Positions 24,726 to 31,459 are shown, numbered from the stretch's first letter. The stretch is DNA of 36,697 nucleotides from Streptomyces albus subsp. chlorinus (GCF_013302895.1 NZ_VJOK01000001.1:4881639-4918335), one strand, 5' to 3'. The notes: a model not told the origin generated them from the sequence alone. A program made the numbers and translations.

Positions 24726-24830
24726 GTGCTTACCGTCGGTGCCGGATTCCCCGAGTCCGAGCTGACCGCCTGCGTCGTCCCTCTGGGGAAGGGCGAGGAG
24801 TGCGAGACGATCAACCACACGACCTACGAG
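24726..24830 (+). pseudogene. ahpC remnant: first 35 codons only
   Basis: From GTG 24726 the frame reads VLTVGAGFPESELTACV and, after one extra residue, GKGEECETINHTTYE. This is the N-terminus of the AhpC encoded at 26508 (VLTVGDKFPEFELTACV ... ETINHKTYE). Homology stops abruptly after the codon for Glu, at 24830, where the 3' end of the flavodoxin gene begins on the other strand. The peroxidatic Cys (residue 51 in AhpC) is not reached. The Shine-Dalgarno AAGGAG of the intact copy has become AACCAG. It therefore cannot make AhpC, though it is still next to oxyR as the original ahpC would be. Confidence 0.9.
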
Positions 24831-25285
24831 AGCCCGTCCCGCAGCCGCGCGGCGAACGCCCGCGCAGCGGCCAGGTCCCCGTCGTTCGGCCGCTGTTTCC
24901 GGATGCCGCCGACCAGCTTGAAGGGCGGCATGGTGTCCAGTGCCCGGCACGAGAAGGTCCCGCCCACCTCGAAGCCCTTGCCGTCGAGGAGCCGGACCAA
25001 GGGGCGGGTGAAGGGCACCAGCGGCAGCTCGGGAAGCCCGCTGGTGGCGAACACGAATGCCCGGCCCCGCCCGGCGGGCAGCGCCTTGACGAAGTCGGTC
25101 AGGCGGCGGTGGAGCCTCTGACAGAAGACGCCCGAGCCGAATCCCACAAGGTCGGCGCCGGCCAGCTCCGCCGGGTCGGCCTGCTCAGGGGGGACGACCT
25201 TCGCGTCCAGTACCTGAGCCATGCTGTCGGCGACACGACGCGTATTTCCGTGCGACACGGAGACGCACACGATGACGGCCTTCAT
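24824..25285 (-). CDS. flavodoxin-like protein
   Basis: A 153-residue protein from ATG 25285. The N-terminal FMN phosphate loop is seen in VSVSHGNTRRVADSMAQ (residues 8-24), followed by GSGVFCQRLHRRLTDFVKAL, ATSGLPELPLVPFTRPL and the C-terminal part RALDTMPPFKLVGGIRKQRPN. This is the flavodoxin fold family used for electron transfer or quinone reduction. The stop codon and last codon lie inside the ahpC remnant (CTA at 24824-24826 on the plus strand), so the native 3' end may have been lost and replaced by chance at the junction. The C-terminal helix AAARAFAARLRDGL is complete enough for function. Upstream are two dyads that may be operators. Confidence 0.8.
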   Translation of the reverse strand: MKAVIVCVSVSHGNTRRVADSMAQVLDAKVVPPEQADPAELAGADLVGFGSGVFCQRLHRRLTDFVKALPAGRGRAFVFATSGLPELPLVPFTRPLVRLLDGKGFEVGGTFSCRALDTMPPFKLVGGIRKQRPNDGDLAAARAFAARLRDGLS

Positions 25286-25342
25286 CCTCACGATCCCTTC
25301 CTCGGCTTCAGAAAGAGGACAAGGCGGCGGCCCCGGATGTGA

Positions 25343-25388
25343 CACCACCCAGTGGTGAGAGGGGCGGAGGTACAGGTCACCGACCTGT
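25343..25388. promoter_or_regulatory. two dyads upstream of the flavodoxin gene
   Basis: CACCAC-cca-GTGGTG (25343-25357) and ACAGGTC-acc-GACCTGT (25372-25388) are both perfect, both with a 3-base spacer, with centres 30 bp apart (about three turns). They lie 58-103 bp upstream of the flavodoxin ATG on its strand. Confidence 0.4.
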
Positions 25389-25453
25389 GGGCGTCGGCCT
25401 GGGCAGTGGACGGCCGTACGGGCCACTCCCTCACGGTCCCCACAGCCCCACAC

Positions 25454-25726
25454 TCAGCGCCGCAAGCAGCCCCAGCACTGCCAGGCAGGTACAGAGCACG
25501 TGCTCCACGACTGGATGACGTTGCCGAAGGACCCGCAAGGCCGCCCCCCGGTACGGCCGTCCGCCTCCACCCGGAAGCCCAGCGGCGATAACCGCACGTA
25601 GGAGTACTCACCCGGCCACTCACCAAGGCTGGCGAACTCGGCTGAGCCGCTGCCGCCACGGTTCCCCAAGCGGCGACGCAGCACGATCAGCGCCCGCACC
25701 CGTTCCAGGGTCCAGAAGTCCGACAC
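25454..25726 (-). CDS. small protein of unknown function with a TTA codon
   Basis: A 90-residue frame from GTG 25726 with an excellent GGAGG-type site (GGAGGAGGGAGAAG) just upstream. The protein begins SDFWTLERVRALIVLRRRLG, then FASLGEWPGEYSYVRLSPLGFRVEADGR, which has the look of a genuine soluble small protein; the Cys/Trp-rich end (CSVPAWQCWGCLRR) may be a frameshifted or truncated tail. One TTA codon (25589-25591) would make it depend on the bldA tRNA in Streptomyces. I do not know the family. It lies between the flavodoxin gene and a regulator remnant in the rearranged region. Confidence 0.45.
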   Translation of the reverse strand: MSDFWTLERVRALIVLRRRLGNRGGSGSAEFASLGEWPGEYSYVRLSPLGFRVEADGRTGGRPCGSFGNVIQSWSTCSVPAWQCWGCLRR

Positions 25727-25794
25727 CTTCTCCCTCCTCCCACACAGGCCCCGGCCCCGCCCCCGGGCATGCTCAGCCAGGGACAGTGCCGTGA

Positions 25795-26085
25795 GTTCGC
25801 AGCAGACGCGGCCCGGTCGGGCCGCCGGAAACCAGGCGCTACCTGAGCGCAGGCGACGCCTGGCAGTTCACGGGAGGGGACAACCTTCACTTGCTTGAGC
25901 TGCCGCACCAGGTGCGGCGCAAGTACGGAGTCAAGCCCCTTGTGACCGAACGGCAGGGAGACAAGCCCCACGAGATCGACTCTTACGAACGCGCATTCGC
26001 GGGCATCTGGGAAGCGGTACACGACGATCAGGACTCAGCGGCCCGGATCTCAGGGATAGCAGGGAGACGTGAACGACGAGCTTGA
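25795..26085 (+). pseudogene. C-terminal remnant, probably of an XRE/DUF5753-type regulator
   Basis: An open frame from just after a stop at 25792, with protein-like sequence from about 25840: RRYLSAGDAWQFTGGDNLHL, then RRKYGVKPLVTERQGDKPHE and SYERAFAGIWEAVHDDQDSA. No start codon with a ribosome site and no helix-turn-helix is seen, so the front part is missing; GTG or TTG starts inside are possible. The ending has the spacing of DUF5753-type C-termini (Y..AF..I...V....S..I), and the next gene, a DUF397 protein, overlaps it by 17 bp, as is usual for XRE-DUF5753/DUF397 pairs. The family call rests mainly on that neighbour. Confidence 0.4.
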
Positions 26086-26272
26086 GAGCGCGGTGTGGTT
26101 CATATCCAGTCGCAGCAATGGGCAGGCGGACCGCGTCGAGGTTGCGTTCCTCGCGGACGTGGTAGCTACCCGGGACACCAAGGGCCGGGAACGGGCCACG
26201 CTCGTGTGCGCGCCTCAGCAGTGGCAGGCGTTTGTGACAAGTGCGGCCGAAGGTCATTTCGACAACATGTGA
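26069..26272 (+). CDS. DUF397-family small protein
   Basis: A 67-residue protein from GTG 26069, preceded by AGGGAG. It follows the DUF397 pattern: WFISSRS (usually W.KSS.S), ADRVEVAFLADVVATRDTKG (usually CVEVA...VAVRDSK) and LVCAPQQWQAFVTSAAEGHF (usually L.F....W.AFV......G.F). The family cysteine before VEVA is replaced. In Streptomyces such proteins pair with XRE-type regulators (as in the bldB-like/abaA or WhiJ-like modules), and here the preceding remnant overlaps it. With its partner broken, this is probably an orphan. A strong terminator follows 12 bp downstream. Confidence 0.75.
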   Translation: MNDELESAVWFISSRSNGQADRVEVAFLADVVATRDTKGRERATLVCAPQQWQAFVTSAAEGHFDNM

Positions 26273-26284
26273 CACCCGTCACGA

Positions 26285-26317
26285 CGGCCCCGCTCCGTTC
26301 GGCTCGGAGCGGGGCCG
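26285..26317 (+). terminator. terminator after the DUF397 gene
   Basis: CGGCCCCGCTCCG (26285-26297) pairs perfectly with 26305-26317 around a 7-base loop. It shields the ahpCD promoter from upstream transcription. Confidence 0.85.
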
Positions 26318-26372
26318 GTCCATGTCCGAAGATCGTTTCTTCCCTGGGCCGCGCGTGTCGGCCGATCCGCTG

Positions 26373-26409
26373 ATAGCTCCACCCGATCAAACAGCTCACC
26401 TATGTCTAT
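26373..26409. promoter_or_regulatory. OxyR-type binding site, copy 2 (ahpCD promoter)
   Basis: ATAG-N7-CGAT-N7-CTCA-N7-CTAT. First and last boxes match the OxyR consensus exactly and the spacing is perfect. It lies 99-135 bp before the ahpC start. A possible -10, TTAGGT (26434-26439), follows; the decayed copy has GGGTGG there. Confidence 0.7.
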
Positions 26410-26454
26410 TTCCGCGATCAATGCCCCATGTGGTTAGGTGGGTTCGACCAACCT

Positions 26455-26484
26455 CCAGGAATGCATGCAATCCCGGCATCCTGG
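26455..26484 (+). promoter_or_regulatory. conserved leader hairpin of ahpC
   Basis: CCAGGA (26455-26460) and TCCTGG (26479-26484) with an 18-base loop. Both arms and loop length are unchanged in the decayed copy (24663-24692), although the loop has several changes. It lies 11 bases before the ribosome site AAGGAG of ahpC. Confidence 0.4.
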
Positions 26485-26507
26485 CCGCAAGTGCAAGGAG
26501 TGTGTAC

Positions 26508-27062
26508 GTGCTCACCGTCGGTGACAAGTTCCCTGAGTTCGAGCTGACCGCCTGCGTCTCCCTGGAGAAGGGCAAGGAGTTCGAGACGATCAACCACAAG
26601 ACCTACGAGGGCAAGTGGAAGGTCGTCTTCGCCTGGCCGAAAGACTTCACGTTCGTCTGCCCGACCGAGATCGCCGCCTTCGGCAAGCTGAACGACGAGT
26701 TCGCCGACCGTGACGCCCAGATCCTCGGCTTCTCCGGCGACTCGGAGTTCGTGCACCACGCCTGGCGCAAGGACCACCCGGACCTGACCGAGCTGCCCTT
26801 CCCGATGATGGCCGACTCCAAGCACGAGCTGATGCGCGCGCTCGGCATCGAGGGCGAGGACGGCTTCGCGCAGCGCGCCGTCTTCATCGTCGACCAGAAC
26901 AACGAGATCCAGTTCACGATGGTGACCGCCGGCTCCGTCGGCCGTAACCCCAAGGAGGTCCTGCGGGTCCTCGACGCCCTGCAGACCGACGAGCTGTGCC
27001 CCTGCAACTGGACCAAGGGCGAGGAGACCCTCGACCCGGTCGCGCTGCTGGCCGGTGAGTGA
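26508..27062 (+). CDS. ahpC: alkyl hydroperoxide reductase AhpC (2-Cys peroxiredoxin)
   Basis: I choose GTG 26508 with AAGGAG seven bases upstream; 184 residues. Peroxidatic Cys 51 lies in FTFVCPTEI, with the conserved Pro/Thr/Arg environment (WPKDFTFVCPTEIAAFG), and resolving cysteines 164/166 in DELCPCNW, as in the actinobacterial AhpC type reduced by AhpD. AhpC reduces hydrogen peroxide and organic peroxides in the cytoplasm. The in-frame ATG at 26421 would add 29 residues, but it lies at or before the likely transcription start. The gene is followed after 3 bases by ahpD and controlled by an OxyR-type site. Confidence 0.96.
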   Translation: MLTVGDKFPEFELTACVSLEKGKEFETINHKTYEGKWKVVFAWPKDFTFVCPTEIAAFGKLNDEFADRDAQILGFSGDSEFVHHAWRKDHPDLTELPFPMMADSKHELMRALGIEGEDGFAQRAVFIVDQNNEIQFTMVTAGSVGRNPKEVLRVLDALQTDELCPCNWTKGEETLDPVALLAGE

Positions 27063-27065
27063 GCC

Positions 27066-27596
27066 ATGGCTCTCGACGATCTGAAGTCGGCCCTTCCGGA
27101 CTACGCGAAGGACCTCAAGCTCAATCTCGGCTCCGTCATAGGCAACTCCGAGCTGCCCAAGCAGCAGCTGTGGGGCACTGTGCTGGCCTGTGCCATCGCG
27201 TCCCGCTCCGGCATCGTGCTGCGCGCGCTGGAGCCGGAGGCCAAGGAGAACCTGAGCGACGAGGCGTACACCGCGGCCAAGTCGGCCGCCGCCATCATGG
27301 CGATGAACAACGTCTTCTACCGCACCCGGCACCTGCTGTCGGACCCGGAGTACGGCACCCTGCGCGCCGGTCTGCGGATGAACGTCATCGGCAACCCCGG
27401 TGTCGAGAAGACGGACTTCGAGCTGTGGTCGCTCGCCGTCTCCGCGATCAACGGCTGCGGGCAGTGCCTCGACTCCCACGAGCAGGTGCTGCGCAAGGCC
27501 GGGGTGGACCGCGAGACGATCCAGGAGGCGTTCAAGATCGCCGCGGTCGTCCAGGCAGTCGCCACCACCCTCGACGCCGAGGCACAGCTCGCCTGA
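27066..27596 (+). CDS. ahpD: AhpD alkylhydroperoxidase
   Basis: A 176-residue protein with the AhpD active site INGCGQCLDSHEQ: Cys 131, Cys 134 and His 138, plus the acidic Glu 119 region that completes the proton relay. Its length is normal for AhpD. It reduces AhpC, itself getting electrons from a lipoyl protein in the mycobacterial system. The start lies 3 bp after the ahpC stop; one operon. A very stable hairpin closes it. Confidence 0.96.
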   Translation: MALDDLKSALPDYAKDLKLNLGSVIGNSELPKQQLWGTVLACAIASRSGIVLRALEPEAKENLSDEAYTAAKSAAAIMAMNNVFYRTRHLLSDPEYGTLRAGLRMNVIGNPGVEKTDFELWSLAVSAINGCGQCLDSHEQVLRKAGVDRETIQEAFKIAAVVQAVATTLDAEAQLA

Positions 27597-27611
27597 GGGC
27601 GAGGTGTGCCC

Positions 27612-27648
27612 GAGCGGCATCGAGGCGCCCGGCGCCTTGATGCCGCTC
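27612..27648 (+). terminator. terminator after ahpCD
   Basis: GAGCGGCATC (27612-27621) pairs with GATGCCGCTC (27639-27648), continued inward by a G-T pair and AGGCGCC/GGCGCCT: one nearly continuous stem with a minimal loop. Confidence 0.85.
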
Positions 27649-27705
27649 CGTACCGTGCTCGGGAGGCTGGGGGAGCCGGACCTCCCAAGCGCGGGGAAAA
27701 AACCG

Positions 27706-29793
27706 TCACGGCTCCGGGGCCGGGTCCGGGACCGGGAGTTCGAACCAGACGACCTTGCCCGTGGACAGCCGGGTGGCGCCCCACCGGCGGGCCAGCCGGT
27801 TGACGAGGTAGAGCCCGCGCCCGCCCTCGTCGGTGGCGCGGGCCTGCCGCAGCCGGGGCAACTGGGGGACGTCGTCCCCCACCTCGCACCGCAGCACATC
27901 CGTCCGCAGTAGCCGGAGTGTGATAGGACGCTCCGCGTACCGGACGGCGTTCGTGACGATCTCGCTCACCAGCAGTTCGACCGCGTCCGACAGCTCTTCC
28001 AGTCCCCAGCGGACCAGCGCCCTGCGGGCGAGTCTGCGGGCCTGGCGTGCGGTCTGGGCGCGCGGGTCGAGGAACCAGTAGGCGACGTCGCTGGGTGCGA
28101 TCCCGTCGAACCGGGCGGCCAGCAGCGCGATGTCGTCGTCCCGGTCGCCGGGGCCGAGGATGTCCAGTACCTCGTCGCACAGCGGTTCCAGCGGTGCGGC
28201 GGCGCCGGGGCGGGTCAGCCGCGCGGTCGCCGCCAGCTTCTCGCGCAGGTGCTCGATGCCGGTCCACACGTCGCGCTGCCGGGACTCCACCAGCCCGTCG
28301 GTGTAGAGCAGCAGGGTCGCGCCCGCGGGGGCGTCCAGTTCGACGGCCTCGAAGTCGACGCCGCCCACGCCGATCGGCGCCCCGGCCGGTATCCGCAGTA
28401 CTTCCGCCCGGCCGCCCCGGTGCAGCATGACCGGCGGCGGGTGGCCCGCGTTGGCGACGACGATGCGGTGCGCGACCGGGTCGTAGACGGCGTAGAGGCA
28501 GGTCGCCATGCGGTCGCTGCCCAGCCGCTGCGCCTGCTCGTCCAGGTGGTGCAGCACCTCCTGCGGCGGCAGGTCGAGTCCGGCCAGGGTCTGCGCGGTG
28601 GTCCGCAGCTGGCCCATGATGGCGGCGGAGGTCATCGAGTGGCCCATCACGTCACCGACGACCAGTGCCACCCGCGAGCCGGGCAGCGGGATGGCGTCGT
28701 ACCAGTCGCCGCCGACCCGCGCCGTCTCGGCGGCGGGCAGATAGCGGCTGGCGAGCTGGACGCCGGTGGGCTGGGGGAGTTCGTCGGGGAGCATGGTGCG
28801 CTGCAGCTCGTCGGCGATGTACGCCTCGCGGCCGTAGAGCACCGCCTTGTCGACGCCGAGCGCGGTGTGGGTGGCCAGTTGCGCGGCGATCAGCAGGTCG
28901 TCCGGCTCGAACGCGGGGCGCTCCGGGCGCCGCAGGAAGACCGCGGCGCCGATGACTCTGCGCCGGCCGCGCAGCGGCGCGAGGATGGCGCGGTTGCCGG
29001 TGGGTACCTCGCGGTCGGGGCCGAGGAGTTCGGGCAGCGCGGCGCTGGCCGACGGCGAGTCGGCGAAGACCGGGCGTACTCCGCGCAGCACTTCGGCCAG
29101 TGGCCCGCCCGGCCGTACCTCGGCGAGCTGCGCCGCCGCCGTGCCGGCCGCTCCGGCCGCCATGCCGGAGACCATCCCGAGGGAGAGCCCGCCGCCCTCG
29201 CCGCGCGCCGGGGGCAGCGGGTGCTCGGGGTGTTCGGCGGCTGCCGTCACCGGGCCCGCGGCGATGGTCTGGGTGGCCTGGAGCGCCTGGGCGGCCAGCG
29301 GGTCGTCGGGGATGCGGTCGCTGCGCCGCAGCCGCAGCACGAAGGGGCCGGTGGGCCGTTCGTCGCCCACCGGGAGCGGGTCGCGCAGGTAGACGAGGAT
29401 CGCGTCCGAGTAAGCGGGAACGCTGGCCCGGCACAGGCCCAGCACCGTCTCGTCCAGGTCGACGCCGCGGGCGATGCGCCGCGTCGCCGCGCCCACGAAG
29501 CGCAGCCGGTCGCCGCCCCGGCGCTCCCGCTCGGTGCGCTCGCTGCCGCTCCGGGCGGCGGGATCGGCGCTCTCGTCGGCCGCCTGTGGGTGCGGGTGGG
29601 GCTGTGGCTGCGGGGGAACCGCCTCGTGGCTGTGCGGGGACGGCCCGGCTCCGCTCCCGGCGGCGCCGGGGCCGGTGGCGTCCGGGGCGCCGGCGGGGCC
29701 GGTGCGGGCTTCGCCCGAGGGCTTGGGCTGCGTCGGCTCGGTGGTGCTGCTCGCCGCAGGTTTCTCGTGCTCCGTCACGCGTTCGGTTTCCAT
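27706..29793 (-). CDS. GAF - SpoIIE/PP2C phosphatase - HATPase regulatory protein
   Basis: A 695-residue cytoplasmic protein from ATG 29793 (GTG 29778 is also possible). Residues 1-95 are Pro/Ala/His-rich and probably disordered. A GAF-like domain (about 96-320) carries an unusual Ala/Gly-rich insertion (185-230). The SpoIIE/PP2C domain (about 345-563) has GGDWYD (361-366), GDVMGHS (380-386), NAGHPPP and the terminal RDDDIAL (551-557), so the metal-binding aspartates are present. The C-terminal HATPase (about 575-690) has the N-box SEIVTNAVRYA and DEGGRGLYLV. Such proteins dephosphorylate anti-sigma-factor antagonists, and the HATPase part can act as an anti-sigma kinase. No partner antagonist gene lies nearby, so it is an orphan. 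Confidence 0.92.
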   Translation of the reverse strand: METERVTEHEKPAASSTTEPTQPKPSGEARTGPAGAPDATGPGAAGSGAGPSPHSHEAVPPQPQPHPHPQAADESADPAARSGSERTERERRGGDRLRFVGAATRRIARGVDLDETVLGLCRASVPAYSDAILVYLRDPLPVGDERPTGPFVLRLRRSDRIPDDPLAAQALQATQTIAAGPVTAAAEHPEHPLPPARGEGGGLSLGMVSGMAAGAAGTAAAQLAEVRPGGPLAEVLRGVRPVFADSPSASAALPELLGPDREVPTGNRAILAPLRGRRRVIGAAVFLRRPERPAFEPDDLLIAAQLATHTALGVDKAVLYGREAYIADELQRTMLPDELPQPTGVQLASRYLPAAETARVGGDWYDAIPLPGSRVALVVGDVMGHSMTSAAIMGQLRTTAQTLAGLDLPPQEVLHHLDEQAQRLGSDRMATCLYAVYDPVAHRIVVANAGHPPPVMLHRGGRAEVLRIPAGAPIGVGGVDFEAVELDAPAGATLLLYTDGLVESRQRDVWTGIEHLREKLAATARLTRPGAAAPLEPLCDEVLDILGPGDRDDDIALLAARFDGIAPSDVAYWFLDPRAQTARQARRLARRALVRWGLEELSDAVELLVSEIVTNAVRYAERPITLRLLRTDVLRCEVGDDVPQLPRLRQARATDEGGRGLYLVNRLARRWGATRLSTGKVVWFELPVPDPAPEP

Positions 29794-29842
29794 CCATCCG
29801 GGGCTGCGCGTCGGCGCACGCCCAGCGCCAGGTGCTCGCGGT

Positions 29843-30553
29843 CTATGGGCGTCGTCGGCAGTGCAGAAAGAGCTGAATCTCGGGCGGTATGTCCGTGCTC
29901 GCAGGAGCGTACGCGCGCGCGTCCTCCTCCACGACATCGAATCCCGCGTCCTGGACCACCCCACGCAGTTCGTCCCGCAGATAGCCGGATACCCGAATCG
30001 TGTTGCCCAGGAACGGGATGGGGAAATCGTTCACGTCCGCCTCCACCATCCCCAGCACCAGCGGGCCGTCGCCGGTGAGCTGTCCGTGCAGCATCCGCAG
30101 GGCGACGGGGATCTCCTCGCGGGGCAGCATCAGCAGGGAGAAGAAGGCGACCGCACCGTCGAACGGGCCCAGGCCCGCCGTCTCCAGGTCGGCCAGGTCC
30201 AGCTTGCGGCAGGTGCATTCGGGGACGTTGTCGCGGCACAGTTTCAGCATCGAGGACGACAGGTCGATGCCGACGACGTCGAGTCCGGCGTCGGCCAGCT
30301 GCCGTGCCGTCGGCACTCCCGTGCCGCAGCCGACGTCCAGGGCACGGGAGCCGGGGGCCAGCTGGGACACCAGCCAGGCGGCCCCGGCGATCTGTCCCTC
30401 TTTGTGAGGGAACGCCTCGTCGTAGCGGTCCCCTATGGCGTCGAACGCCTCGGACTGCCCCGATCTGTCGATAGTGGTGCGGTCGAAGCCGTCGTATGCC
30501 CCGGTGCCTGCCCCGGCTGTCTGGCCAGCCCCAAAACCCGCAGAGCTGCTCAC
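29843..30553 (-). CDS. SAM-dependent methyltransferase
   Basis: From GTG 30553 (AAGGAG eight bases upstream) the protein has 236 residues. Class I methyltransferase motifs: ALDVGCGTGVPTARQLAD (motif I, SAM binding, about 70-87), VVGIDLSSSMLKLCR (acidic motif II) and LGPFDGAVAFFSLLMLP (post II). The front 30 residues are Gly/Ala-rich. Substrate unknown; the region has no biosynthetic cluster to suggest one. It lies 49 bp upstream of the phosphatase gene and may be cotranscribed with it. Confidence 0.88.
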   Translation of the reverse strand: MSSSAGFGAGQTAGAGTGAYDGFDRTTIDRSGQSEAFDAIGDRYDEAFPHKEGQIAGAAWLVSQLAPGSRALDVGCGTGVPTARQLADAGLDVVGIDLSSSMLKLCRDNVPECTCRKLDLADLETAGLGPFDGAVAFFSLLMLPREEIPVALRMLHGQLTGDGPLVLGMVEADVNDFPIPFLGNTIRVSGYLRDELRGVVQDAGFDVVEEDARAYAPASTDIPPEIQLFLHCRRRP

Positions 30554-30630
30554 GGCTGGGCTCCTTCCTGGCTGCCGGTCAAGTCCCCGGAGGGTGAGAG
30601 GAGTTGTGCGGCGGATGCGTACGGAGGTTG

Positions 30631-30661
30631 ATCCTACGTTTGCAGTATGGCTGCCTATCAA
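30631..30661 (-). promoter_or_regulatory. likely promoter of the methyltransferase gene
   Basis: On the minus strand TTGATA (30656-30661) and TAGGAT (30631-30636) are 19 bp apart, a usable vegetative-type promoter. The -35 overlaps the last codons of the DUF402 gene. The transcript would have a leader of about 70 bases. Confidence 0.45.
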
Positions 30662-31368
30662 GGGGCACCGGGAGGTGGGTGCGGCGATGTGCCGGGGGAG
30701 GGCGCGCCGGCCGAGGGCGGCCGGTCCCAGTCCTCGGGCAGCTCGGGCACCGGCCAGCCCGGGTCGGGCCGCCAGTGCTCCCAGCCGTCCGTGAACGGCG
30801 TCCCCCAGGCGCGGACCGCCTCCACCGCCCGCCGTCCGGCCTCGCGTACCCGCTCGGCCTGGGCCGCGTCGAGCAGCCCCACCCGCCGGGCCTCGGCGAA
30901 CTCGTCCTCGTCCCGCCACTCCCAGCGTCCGTCGGGGGACACCTCGATGTCCAGGAAGTGGTCCTCGGAGTCCACGCCGCCCGGCCAGCGCAGCAGGGGC
31001 TCCTCCAGGTTCACGTAGAAGTTCTTGAACCGCCAGCCGCGTTCCCAGAACAGCCACACCGACCACGGCTCGCCGGGCCGGGCCAGCTTGAGCACGCCCG
31101 TGCCCGACCAGCGGGTGAACGCGGTCCTGCGCGGCTTGGTGTAGCGGGTGGCCAGCGGCTCGCGGTGCAGGGGGGTACCGTCCGCCATCTCGGGACGGGC
31201 GCACAGCGTGCCAGGTGCCATCCAGGCCGCCAGCAGCTCGGGGGTGTCGCGCACGACGGTGACGGGGCGACAGATGTGGGGGTACGCGGCGCCGTTGGCA
31301 CGGTAGCGCCACAGTATGGGGGTGCCTGTGGGCCAGTGCTCGGTCGCCGTCGCCTGTTGCGCTGTCAT
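30658..31368 (-). CDS. DUF402-family protein
   Basis: A 236-residue protein from ATG 31368. The middle (about 60-170) has the DUF402 pattern: KLARPGEPWSVWLFWERGWRF, FYVNLEEPLLRWPGG, DSEDHFLDIEVSPDGRWEWRDEDEF. The aspartates/glutamates (DHFLDIEV, DEDEF) correspond to the metal site in family members such as FomD, some of which hydrolyse nucleotide-linked phosphonates or nucleoside diphosphates. The C-terminus is Pro-rich. Function here not known; probably a nucleotide hydrolase. Confidence 0.85.
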   Translation of the reverse strand: MTAQQATATEHWPTGTPILWRYRANGAAYPHICRPVTVVRDTPELLAAWMAPGTLCARPEMADGTPLHREPLATRYTKPRRTAFTRWSGTGVLKLARPGEPWSVWLFWERGWRFKNFYVNLEEPLLRWPGGVDSEDHFLDIEVSPDGRWEWRDEDEFAEARRVGLLDAAQAERVREAGRRAVEAVRAWGTPFTDGWEHWRPDPGWPVPELPEDWDRPPSAGAPSPGTSPHPPPGAP

Positions 31369-31459
31369 GACGGGATCTTAGGCGCCGCTCCCGCCGGCCC
31401 GCCGTGAGCTGTGCCGCAGCGCACCGGCCAGGTGCCCCCCGGGGCTCAGCGGCCGGGGC

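Larger units (their letters stand above)
24581..24830 (+). repeat. duplicated ahpC control region and 5' end, decayed copy
   Basis: Homologous throughout to 26373-26609: same OxyR-type boxes, the invariant CGCGATCAATGCCC, a conserved leader hairpin CCAGGA/TCCTGG (24663-24668 with 24687-24692) and the first ahpC codons. About ten extra bases near 24700-24720 and the loss of the AAGGAG ribosome site mark this as the broken copy. Confidence 0.9.
26373..26609 (+). repeat. duplicated ahpC control region and 5' end, intact copy
   Basis: Partner of 24581-24830. The duplicated part ends inside ahpC at codon 34. Confidence 0.9.

Noticed and set aside
25352..25591. 79-residue plus-strand ORF between the flavodoxin and small genes
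   Set aside because: It overlaps the better supported minus-strand gene and the dyads, has no ribosome site and its translation has no protein-like pattern.
26300..26372. second oxyR 5' end to the left of the intact OxyR site
   Set aside because: A weak similarity to the oxyR start region (CTGGGC..., GATCCGCTGATAG) exists, but it is too short and gapped to call without an alignment program.
26421..26507. ATG 26421 as the ahpC start codon
   Set aside because: It would add 29 residues not found in AhpC proteins, and GTG 26508 has a perfect Shine-Dalgarno; the frame is kept as a finding only.
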